From: Flammeovirga pacifica
GTDB taxonomy: Bacteria; Bacteroidota; Bacteroidia; Cytophagales; Flammeovirgaceae
Direction of reading: 5' to 3'
Length of the DNA: 64,000 nt
NCBI RefSeq assembly: GCF_000807855.2
Contig: NZ_JRYR02000002.1
Span: 1-64,000, forward strand
In this document: piece after piece, positions 27,434 to 36,400 of the stretch
Position numbering within the stretch: the first letter of the stretch is position 1
Layout of the letters: every line of letters begins with the position of its first letter
Position numbers and translations under genes: made by a program
The notes under the pieces: model-generated
What the model was told of the DNA's origin: nothing
What the model saw: the letters and a program-made list of their open reading frames with translations, nothing else
Databases searched by the model: none

Positions 27434-28099
27434 ATGAAATTTTCAAGAATTGAAGTAGCCTTAAAGATGAAGGAAGTAGGGATGGTTCCTGTATTCTATC
27501 ATCAAGATGTAGAAATTTGTAAAGAAGTATTGAAGGCATGTTATGAAGGCGGTGCTAGAGTATTTGAATTTACAAATAGAGGTGATTTTGCACATGAAGT
27601 TTTTGCTGAGTTAGTGAAATTCCGAAATATAGAAATGCCAGAAATGGCTATGGGTATTGGTAGTATTTATGATGCAGGTACAACTGCTTTATATTTACAA
27701 ATTGGTGCGGACTTTATTGTTTCTCCAATTTTAAATGCTGATATGGCAAAGGTATGTAACAGACGTAAAGTATCATGGAGTCCAGGATGTGGTTCTTTAA
27801 CAGAAATATCTTATGCTGAAGAATTAGGAGCTGAAGTGGTGAAAATTTTCCCTGGAGCACAAGTGGGTGGACCTGATTTTGTGAAAGCAGTAAAAGGCCC
27901 TCAACCTTGGTCGAGCATTATGCCTACAGGAGGAGTGAAACCTGAAAAAGAAAATCTAACATCTTGGATTAAAGCAGGTGTACACTGTGTAGGTATAGGG
28001 TCTCAGTTATTTGTAAAAGGAGACGATGGAAATTATAATATTGGTCAGATTACTTCTAAAGTGAAAGAGGTAATTGAGATCATAAAGGAATTACGTTAA
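27434..28099 (+). CDS. eda: KDPG aldolase (2-dehydro-3-deoxyphosphogluconate aldolase)
   Basis: 221 residues, a class I aldolase of the KDPG/KHG family. E45 in RVFEFTNRG and the Schiff-base lysine K137 in EVVKIFPGAQVGG are both present, along with MPTGGVKPEKENL and CVGIGSQLF for phosphate binding. It cleaves KDPG to pyruvate and glyceraldehyde-3-phosphate. The gene starts 2 bp after kdgK, clearly one operon, and is followed by a strong terminator. The KduI/KduD or DehR steps that make KDG are not in view. Confidence 0.93.
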   Translation: MKFSRIEVALKMKEVGMVPVFYHQDVEICKEVLKACYEGGARVFEFTNRGDFAHEVFAELVKFRNIEMPEMAMGIGSIYDAGTTALYLQIGADFIVSPILNADMAKVCNRRKVSWSPGCGSLTEISYAEELGAEVVKIFPGAQVGGPDFVKAVKGPQPWSSIMPTGGVKPEKENLTSWIKAGVHCVGIGSQLFVKGDDGNYNIGQITSKVKEVIEIIKELR

Positions 28100-28178
28100 T
28101 TATAAAAAAATCTATTAGAAGTGATAGATGTTTTTTGGACGAAATCAACCAAAGTTATAAGAAATAATAATAGTCAAC

Positions 28179-28213
28179 AAAAACGTTCCCTGCGATGTGG
28201 GGAACGTTTTTTT
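28179..28213. terminator. Strong intrinsic terminator after eda
   Basis: AAAACGTTCCC and GGGGAACGTTTT pair around TGCGATGT, with A- and T-tracts on the two sides. It can terminate transcription from both directions, including the minus-strand gene ending at 28253. Confidence 0.9.
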
Positions 28214-28252
28214 ATCTCAATATTTCACCGATATCATAGGCCCTAATATCGA

Positions 28253-28600
28253 TTAAATCATATCTTGATCGAAGATGGCCACTGTTTCAGGAGTAGGATA
28301 ACGTTGTAATTTCGAGAAATCCTTTTTCCAAAAATCCATATCTAAGATTTCATTATTGACATTTTTAGTTAAAGTGATTATTACTGGTAAATCATCAATG
28401 TCTTTATAGATAACTCTCACAATATCACCTTCGTATTCTGCTTTTTCTGGGGGAGTAAAGTTGATACTTCCCATTACTGCATTTTCATAATCATCTACCA
28501 TTTCTTCTAATTGATATGATTGAGGGTCAAGTCCTCCTAAAGAAATGAGGTGTTTAGCCAAGATAATTTCTTCCTCTCTTACTTTTCTTCTTTCTGCCAT
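28253..28600 (-). CDS. Small hypothetical protein
   Basis: 115 residues, soluble, acidic, no signal peptide. The opening (RRKVREEEIILAKHLISLGG) and a central beta-rich part (IVRVIYKDIDDLPVIITLTK) recall small DUF6984-like proteins, but that is from memory and weak. It lies alone, antisense to the surrounding catabolic genes and convergent with kdgK-eda. Function unknown. Confidence 0.6.
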   Translation of the reverse strand: MAERRKVREEEIILAKHLISLGGLDPQSYQLEEMVDDYENAVMGSINFTPPEKAEYEGDIVRVIYKDIDDLPVIITLTKNVNNEILDMDFWKKDFSKLQRYPTPETVAIFDQDMI

Positions 28601-28986
28601 AATGTTTTATTTACTGAAGTGTGAAATAAAGAAAAATCTTTATTGATTAAAATAGAGTAGAACTTATTTATTGAAATTGAAGGGAATATCTTCTAATTTT
28701 TTTCAACATAAAATAAATTGAAAAGTAACAGTGTGAATGAAAATTTAGAAGTATATCTAATTGAATGTTGACTAAAACCACTCTTTATGATGAAATACGA
28801 CAACATATGTTGAGGTAAAAAATTTAAAAACGCTCAAATAACTATGAAGTGCTGTGTTTTTCTTTTTCTCCTAATTTGCAAAATAGAATACTTGTAATGA
28901 AACTCAAAAGGTACTTTGGGACTAGAATTTTACTTATGCGAGGCGTAAAATGGCCTCAACAAATTACTAACTAAAGTATTTTTGAA
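28601..28986. other. 386-bp divergent intergenic region and leader of first propeller gene
   Basis: No coding sequence seen. Near the 3' end, two short inverted repeats interleave: ATTTTAC (28927-28933) with GTAAAAT (28945-28951), and GAGGC (28940-28944) with GCCTC (28953-28957). They cannot both form as simple hairpins, and they lie 30-60 nt before the ATG at 28987. Any regulatory role is inference. Confidence 0.4.
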
Positions 28987-31900
28987 ATGAATCGAGTACT
29001 ACTCAAAACCAGCTACAGAATACTATTTATTCTGACTTTGATTCCTTTTATAGGAATAGCGCAAGACCCTAATTGGGGTAATGAAAACCGATGGGAAAGT
29101 CTAAACCCAGGTGGTGGAGGTCAAATCCAAGACGTTCACTTTGATCGAAATGTAGAAGGCCGAATTTGGTTCTCTTCTGATATGGAAGGGGTGTATCGTT
29201 CGGATGATTTTGGCCAATCATGGCAGTATGTGTCTAAAGATTTAAGCCATGGTATGGCTTTCGTAATCGAACAAGAAGCCGGAGGCAGTAAGTTGTATCA
29301 AGGCGGATTGTATGGTGCTCATGTTGGTGTAAATCCCAATGCAGCTAATCACCACGACGTATCTTGGGAAGTGATTGAAGAAACAAGAGGTGATGCTATT
29401 GCCGCTATTGCTATTTCTTCGGATCATCAAACAGTAGTTTTGGCGCCAGGTTGGCAAAACAAAGATCCTCAAAAAGGACAAGGTTCTTTGATCAACCCTA
29501 TTCAAAACTTACAAACAGATAAGTTTAATGGCGAAAGAAACATCTATTTATCAAAAGACCGAGGACAAACGTGGTCAACTGTAAAATATGATAATACCGA
29601 CGGGTATCGTAATATTTTTGGTGTGGCAATTCACCCTTCAAATGACAATATTTATATTGGAGCAGCTGCAGGTGTTTTTGTTTCTTCAAATGGAGGAACA
29701 TCATTTAATAAAATTACAGCACCTGCCGAAGCTATAGGACCAGCAGGTAATTCTATTTCTATAGCAAAACGTCCTGATGGGGGTTCTAGAGGAGTAGGTT
29801 TATCACCTGATGGGAAATATATTTATGCAACCTATCAAACACAAGGGGGAGCTACTTATGCCGATAGAAGATGGGCTGTTTTTGTGGCAAAAACATCTGC
29901 AACAGGTATTTCTGGTGGATGGACTAAAATCATGGATGGCTTAACAGATACAGCCGAATGGTATGATCCTAAGGTAGATCCAAGATCAACAAACAATCAG
30001 CATAAATTAATGGTGAACACTGTTTGGAGTGATAATAAAAATAGAATTGGTTTGTGGGAAGCTACCGTTAATTTTGATGGAAACGGAAATATAACTTCTC
30101 ATAGTTGGGAGCAAGTTTTAAATCTACCAAAAAACAATCGTTGCTTCGACTTTGAACCAAGTTGGGAGAAAAGAGATTTCATTGTAAGATCAAGTGATTA
30201 CTCTCCAGCATCTTGGAATAAGCATCAAATTATATCTATGGGAGGAATGAATGTCTTCTTAACTGATGTGGACGATGCCAATTTCCCTTGTTCAAGCTGG
30301 AAAGAAGTCTATGGAGAGGTGGTTTATTATCAAGAAGGTTTAGCCATGTCTCACGAAAGAGGCTTCTCTTCTCCTTACTGTTATGATGTAGACAGTTATG
30401 AAAACTACATGATTCAAGGATGTGCAGACCATGGTATATTACAAAGTTTAGATAATGGATATTCTTGGACGGCCGAACATGGACCTCAAGGAATTACGAA
30501 CTCTATGTCGGTATTAACTATCCCTACCAATCCAGCTTTAGTACTTATTGATGCAAGAAAAGGATATGGTGCACCTTCTCAAACTGTGGGAGCTATTTAT
30601 GCTAAACCTATCGAAACAGACAGAATTGGTAATAAAGAAGATTGGAAATTGATAGGAGGCTTCTCGCCAAATAATTCGGGTACAACCAATGGTTTACCTT
30701 CTAGAAATTTCAGATCGATGACTAACGATCCGAATAACGTAAAGAGGGTTTATGTGACCATGAGAGGAAAGAATTGGGGAGGTTCTGATATCGAAGGTGG
30801 AGTTTATGTCACCGATGATATTGTTGCAGTGTATAATGGTACTGGTACTTGGAGGAAAATTTCAGAAACAAGTATGGGGTACCGAGATTTTAGAGATCTA
30901 TGGGTAGATCCTAATAACAGCAATTACATTTATGTTCGCTCGTCTGGTTCAGGTTCATCAGGAACACTTTACAGAGGTGTACGCCAATCGGATGGATCAT
31001 ATACTTGGACAGACATGAAAACGGAAAGTAAAAATACTTCGGATTTATATGTTTGGGAGAAAGAAGGTGCAACTTGGGTAGTTGCCGCTGGAGAAATCAA
31101 TTCAATTTATGGAGTTCATATTCTTAAATCACCTAGAGATAATGATTGGAATGATCCATCAAATTGGGTGTTTACAGGACTTGATGTTGCTAAAACGTTA
31201 TCAATTAGACCTGAGAAATGGGTAGAACCTAACGAACCTATCTCCATCGGAGGTTTAGCTGCTTATGATGATCGTATTGTAGCTACTTCAGAAGTGAGTA
31301 ATCATAAAAAAGGGAATGGAGCTTTTATTGGAGTGATTCAATCTGATGGCTCTGTTGATTGGAGTGATTGGACAAGAGCATCATCAAACGATAGAGATAT
31401 TGAAAACCCTATTTCCCTACAAGCAAAAATTAAGGTAGAAAATGGAACACCATTCTATTATGTAGCCTTAGCAGGAACAGGGCCATGGAGGAGACAAATT
31501 GCTTCAGAAGTAACTCCACCAACGTGTCAACTTTCAGTTAATCCATCTTCATTATCAATTACTGAGAACGGAGGAAGCGAAACAATCACAGTAAGTAGCT
31601 CAGACAGTTGGAGTGCTTCAGCAGACCAAAATTGGTTATCACTTGCCATCAATAATAATCAAATAACTGTAACAGCAACAGCAAATACATCGTCTCAAGC
31701 ACGTTCTGCGGTAGTTTCTATCAGCGGATGTAAAAATGTTAGCGTAACTGTATCTCAAAACGGTACATCTGTAACTCCTCCAAATGGAGAATCATTTATG
31801 GAAAACCTTGACAATATGCCAACAGAAAATCAGTGGGCAGATGGTAGTTTTGTAGGTAATTATAATCTAACATGGTCGTATACTCAGGTAAAAAGAACAT

Positions 31901-33084
31901 CTACGATTAATGGGAATACGATTAAACTAGACAATAGTGCTGATGGTAGTCTATCTGTAGATTTACCAAACGGAATTACTTCATTATCTTTCTGGGCATC
32001 ACCAACAGGAACGGGTGCTCCAAGTGGTGCGGAAGTGTATATCAATAATCAATTGGTAGAACAATTTTCGATTGAAAAAGGAGCTGTTCCTCAGGAGTTT
32101 ACAATAGACGGTTTAGATGAATCAGGTTCGACAACACTAACGTTTAAAGGATTTAATAATTCTGATGTTCAACTTGACGACATTTCTTGGACAGATAACT
32201 CTTCGGTTGCACTTTATCAATTGATAGTAAACAGTGGATCGGGTAGTGGTGCTTATGCTGAAGGTGAAGTGATATCAGTTACAGCAAACTCACCTGAGGC
32301 AGGGTATGAATTTGATCAATGGACTGGAGGAGTGAGTAATCTAAGTGATAAATTTAGTGCTTCAACGCAATACACTATGCCAGGAAATGGAGCACAAATA
32401 ACAGCCACTTATAAACTGATTCCTTCATCAGAAAGTGGATTGGAAAACTTTGATCTTCTAGAAACATTAAATAGTTGGTCTACAGGTTCATTTGTAGGGA
32501 ACGATGATCAAGTTTGGAATTATAGTGTGATCAAAAGAACACAAACGATCAATGGAAATACAGTGAAGTTGGACAATAATGGTGGTGGTAGTTTATCAAC
32601 ATCAATTAACGGATTATTTAGCCTTACATTTAAAGCTGCACCAACGGGAACGGCAAATACAAGTGGTGTGATAGTAAAAGCTAATGGTACTGTTATTGGC
32701 AACTTTGAAATACCAGCTAATTCAGGAACAAACACATTTAACATTGATAATATCGATCTAAATGGTGTGGTAGTTTTAGAATTTACAGGTTATAATAATG
32801 CGGATGTTCAATTGGATGATATAGAATGGAATGTCGGTTCATCTGCGAGACAATTGCTTTCAAATCAAATAACGGAAAAGAAAGTAATTGCCTTCCCTAA
32901 TCCTTTTGATACTCAACTAAAGCTGAGTGGAATTGAAAGTGGTTTAGTGACCATTTATTCTATGACAGGTAAGGTAGTTTATCAAAAAGACTACAGGCAA
33001 AGAGAAACCTTAGAGTTAAATCATTTACCGAAAGGGATTTATATTCTGAGAGTGAACGATGAAGTCATACGATTGAAAAAATAA
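28987..33084 (+). CDS. Secreted GH74-like Asp-box propeller protein A (BACON, InlB repeat, T9SS tail)
   Basis: 1365 residues; signal peptide at 1-25 (GIAQ). Residues 26-840 are a propeller region, long enough for two seven-bladed propellers. It begins NPGGGGQIQDVHFDRNVEGR and FSSDMEGVYRSDDFGQSW, a layout like the first blade of GH74 xyloglucanases. Asp-boxes occur as SDDFGQSW, SKDRGQTW, SSNGGTSF and SLDNGYSW. Then BACON (about 847-930), a beta-sandwich (about 935-1073), an InlB B-repeat (about 1077-1145), a second related beta-sandwich (about 1152-1288) and a T9SS type A tail (about 1298-1365; FPNPF, IYSMTGKVV, LPKGIYILRV). It is clearly paralogous to the next gene. Probably a glycan hydrolase or lyase; the reaction cannot be told from sequence, and GH74 xyloglucanase activity is not supported by the uronate/sulfatase context. 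Confidence 0.85.
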   Translation: MNRVLLKTSYRILFILTLIPFIGIAQDPNWGNENRWESLNPGGGGQIQDVHFDRNVEGRIWFSSDMEGVYRSDDFGQSWQYVSKDLSHGMAFVIEQEAGGSKLYQGGLYGAHVGVNPNAANHHDVSWEVIEETRGDAIAAIAISSDHQTVVLAPGWQNKDPQKGQGSLINPIQNLQTDKFNGERNIYLSKDRGQTWSTVKYDNTDGYRNIFGVAIHPSNDNIYIGAAAGVFVSSNGGTSFNKITAPAEAIGPAGNSISIAKRPDGGSRGVGLSPDGKYIYATYQTQGGATYADRRWAVFVAKTSATGISGGWTKIMDGLTDTAEWYDPKVDPRSTNNQHKLMVNTVWSDNKNRIGLWEATVNFDGNGNITSHSWEQVLNLPKNNRCFDFEPSWEKRDFIVRSSDYSPASWNKHQIISMGGMNVFLTDVDDANFPCSSWKEVYGEVVYYQEGLAMSHERGFSSPYCYDVDSYENYMIQGCADHGILQSLDNGYSWTAEHGPQGITNSMSVLTIPTNPALVLIDARKGYGAPSQTVGAIYAKPIETDRIGNKEDWKLIGGFSPNNSGTTNGLPSRNFRSMTNDPNNVKRVYVTMRGKNWGGSDIEGGVYVTDDIVAVYNGTGTWRKISETSMGYRDFRDLWVDPNNSNYIYVRSSGSGSSGTLYRGVRQSDGSYTWTDMKTESKNTSDLYVWEKEGATWVVAAGEINSIYGVHILKSPRDNDWNDPSNWVFTGLDVAKTLSIRPEKWVEPNEPISIGGLAAYDDRIVATSEVSNHKKGNGAFIGVIQSDGSVDWSDWTRASSNDRDIENPISLQAKIKVENGTPFYYVALAGTGPWRRQIASEVTPPTCQLSVNPSSLSITENGGSETITVSSSDSWSASADQNWLSLAINNNQITVTATANTSSQARSAVVSISGCKNVSVTVSQNGTSVTPPNGESFMENLDNMPTENQWADGSFVGNYNLTWSYTQVKRTSTINGNTIKLDNSADGSLSVDLPNGITSLSFWASPTGTGAPSGAEVYINNQLVEQFSIEKGAVPQEFTIDGLDESGSTTLTFKGFNNSDVQLDDISWTDNSSVALYQLIVNSGSGSGAYAEGEVISVTANSPEAGYEFDQWTGGVSNLSDKFSASTQYTMPGNGAQITATYKLIPSSESGLENFDLLETLNSWSTGSFVGNDDQVWNYSVIKRTQTINGNTVKLDNNGGGSLSTSINGLFSLTFKAAPTGTANTSGVIVKANGTVIGNFEIPANSGTNTFNIDNIDLNGVVVLEFTGYNNADVQLDDIEWNVGSSARQLLSNQITEKKVIAFPNPFDTQLKLSGIESGLVTIYSMTGKVVYQKDYRQRETLELNHLPKGIYILRVNDEVIRLKK

Positions 33085-33089
33085 ACAAG

Positions 33090-33119
33090 AAGGGTAGGCA
33101 CAATGTCTACCCTTTTTTA
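33090..33119 (+). terminator. Intrinsic terminator after propeller gene A
   Basis: AAGGGTAG pairs with CTACCCTT across GCACAATGT, followed by TTTTTT, a few bases after the stop codon. Confidence 0.85.
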
Positions 33120-33414
33120 TGTTTAAGGGATATCTACTTCAAAAAGAAGGGTTGAAAACTCTTTATTTCTATAAATTCTAAGAAAATGAAATAGATTAAT
33201 TCAGACTTGTAAGTAGTTGATATTGAACTTTTAATGATAATCAAAAGTCTTTTGAATTACTGCTAAATTGCAAATTGGAAGTATTAATGGAGAGGAAATT
33301 TTTAGAATTGTGATGTTGTAACTAAAAAACTCTTGGTGAAACTATTTCCCTATTTTTTTATCGTTTGATATTTTTTTCAAACAGCAACCAGAAATCTTAG
33401 GACTAAACATTGAT
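33120..33414. other. Leader of propeller gene B
   Basis: No coding sequence seen in this AT-rich stretch. A GTTTGA/TCAAAC inverted repeat around TATTTTTT lies at 33363-33382, about 35 nt before the start codons of the next gene. No clear promoter recognised. Confidence 0.35.
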
Positions 33415-36400
33415 ATGACTTTGATGATGAAAAAATTACTTCAACTATTAAGCTTATTATTGACGTGCGTCAGTTTTATGACAGCACAAGCCCAGCCAGG
33501 TACTTGGGGGCAAGAAAATGCTTGGGAAAGTTTAAACCCAGGTGGTGGAGGTCAAATTCAAGACCTTTATTTTGATAGAAATGTAGAAGGCCGTATTTGG
33601 TTTTCTAGTGATATGGAAGGTATATATCGTTCGGATGACTTCGGTCAATCTTGGCAATATGTAAGTAGAGATTTATCGCACGGTATGTCTTTTACCGTGG
33701 AACAAGAAATTGGTGGTTCTAGAATGTATCAAGGTGGACTTTATGGTGCATCATATTCTGAAAATGCGAACGCAGCAAACTTTCATGAAGTATCTTGGAA
33801 CATGATCTACATCACAAGAGGAGATGCTATTTCTTCTATTGCTGTATCAAGAGATTTTAATACTGTTGTTCTTGCTCCGGGTTGGCAAAACAAGGATCCA
33901 CAAAAAGGGCAAGCAGCTATTTGTGATCCACTTCAAAATATTGCTTCAGGAAAATTTAATGGAGTTAGAGAGATTTATTTATCTCAAGATGCTGGTGTTA
34001 CTTGGAAAAAAGTAATTTATGAAGCTACTGAGGGATACCGTCATGTATTTGGTGTAGAAATTCACCCTGTTACAGGTTACATCTATTTAAGTGCGGCTTC
34101 TGGTGTGTATATCTCAAAGGATAATGGAGAAACATTTACTATAGTTTCGAAACCTACAGATGCTTTAGATGGAGCAGGTGATGCTGTAAACGTAAACAAA
34201 AGACCTGACGGTGGATCTAGAGGTATTGAATTATCACCTGATGGTTTACATGCTTATGCTACTTACCAAACTCAAGGTGGTGATAAATATGAAGATAAAA
34301 GATGGGCTGTTTATTATGCCAAAGTGCAAGAGAATGGTGATTTAGGTGAATGGGTGAAAATCATGGACGACATGGTGGAAACTGCAGAATGGTTTAATCC
34401 TAAAGTGGATCCTAAGTCTCCTGCTAACGAAAATAAAATATTGATTGGTACAGTTTGGAATGATAATGCCAACAGAGTAGGTCTTTTCGAATGTACTTTA
34501 AATTTTGATGACAACAACGATTTAGTTGATTATGCTTGGAATCAAATTATCGAAAAACCAACAGCGGGATCAAATGGTAACTGTTACTCTTTTGAAGTAG
34601 GTTGGGAAAACAGAGCATTTATTGTTAGAGCTTACGATTATTCTCCAGCATCATGGGAAGATCCTTATGTGATTTCTATGGGTGGTATGAATGTTTTTCT
34701 TGGTAATCCAGAAAACAGCGGATTCCCTTGTTCAGCAGGTAGCTGGTGGGAAGTATACGGAGAAATTGTTCCTAATGCTAGTAAACATACAATGGCACAT
34801 TCAAGAGGTTTTGCCTCTCCATATGCTTATGATGTATACAGTTATGAAAACTACATGGTTCAAGGTAATGCAGATCATGGTCTTCTACAAAGTTTGGATT
34901 ATGGTTACTCATGGACTCCAGAAGAAGGACCTCAAGGTATTACGAATGTAATGTCAGTTTTTGTGACGAATACAACACCTGAATTAGTATTAATGGATGC
35001 TAGAAAAGGTTTTGGAGCACCACAACAAACGGTAGGTGGATTATATGCAAAAGAACTAGACTTAACAGATATTGGTACTAAATCGGATTGGAAATTAATT
35101 GGTGGTTTTGAACCGAATAATAACGGAGAAACACAAGGTTTACCTTCTAGAAATTTTAGAGTAATATCAGAAGACCCATCTAACCCAGAAAGAATCTTTG
35201 TAGGTTTAAGAGGTGGAAGTTCTAACCCAGGTGGTATCTACATGGCAAATAATATTGTGAATGTGTATAATGGTACTGAAGATTGGGTGAAAATTACTTC
35301 TGGTGATTATGATGATTTAGATATTAGAGATGTTTGGGTAGATCCAAATAACTCAGATGTTATTTACGGTAGATCGAATACAAATAATGCAAAAGGTATT
35401 ATTTTCAGAGGAGTAAGACAAGCTGATCAGTCTTATGTTTGGACATCATCAAATGGATTATCGAGTTCTAAAGATATGTTTATCTGGGACAGAGGTGAAG
35501 GAACATCTTGGTTAGTAGCTGCGACAACAATTGGTGGTAATACTGCAGTTTACATCAACAAAAACATCCAAGATGATGGATGGAATACAGAAAGCAATTG
35601 GGAAAATACTGGTTTCGATGCTGCAGAATCATTAGTGTTGCGCCCTGAGAAATGGGTGATTCCTGGTAAGCCAATCAACATGTCTGGTTTAGCGGCTTAT
35701 GGTGATTATATCATTATTAATACTTCAGTAGATAATCATAAAAGAGGTTTAGGATCATTTATTGGAGAAATTAAAACTGATGGATCTATCGAGTGGTCTG
35801 ACTGGACATTGGGTGTAGCTAATAATACTGCTATTGTTCATTCCGTTAGTAACAATACAAAAATATTAATGGAGAATGGTGAAGCGTATTATTATACGGC
35901 TACTGCTGGTACAGGTCCTTGGAGAAGAAAAATTCCTGTAAAGGATGAAACGTGTGATATTTCTGTTTCTGAAAAAGTTCTAAACTTTACTTCGGAGGGA
36001 GGAGTTCAAACAGTCGATATTACTGCTTCATCAGCCTATGAAGTACATGTAGATAAATCTTTTGTTGATGTAGTATTAGAAGATAATACGATTACAGTGA
36101 CAATGGAAGCCAATAATACTTCTGATGTTAGAACAGCAATAATCACTATTGCAGGTTGTGAGAATAAAATTGTGACTGTAGCACAAGCAGGTTTAACAGC
36201 TGGTGGTCATGAAACATTTAACTTCTTCCCTACATTTGCTGAAGCTTGGGGAACTGGCGATTATGTTGGAGACGGTGGTGTAACTTGGTCTTATTCATCT
36301 TGTAAAGGCATCAATACAATGGATGGTAGTAACATAAAGATGAGAAAGCCAGGCACTAATCCTGCACCAAGTTTCGAAGGTACAGTTGGTGGCGGTATTA

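Noticed and set aside
28927-28957. H-type pseudoknot
   Set aside because: The loop that would cross the 7-bp first stem is only 1 nt; alternative hairpins are more realistic.
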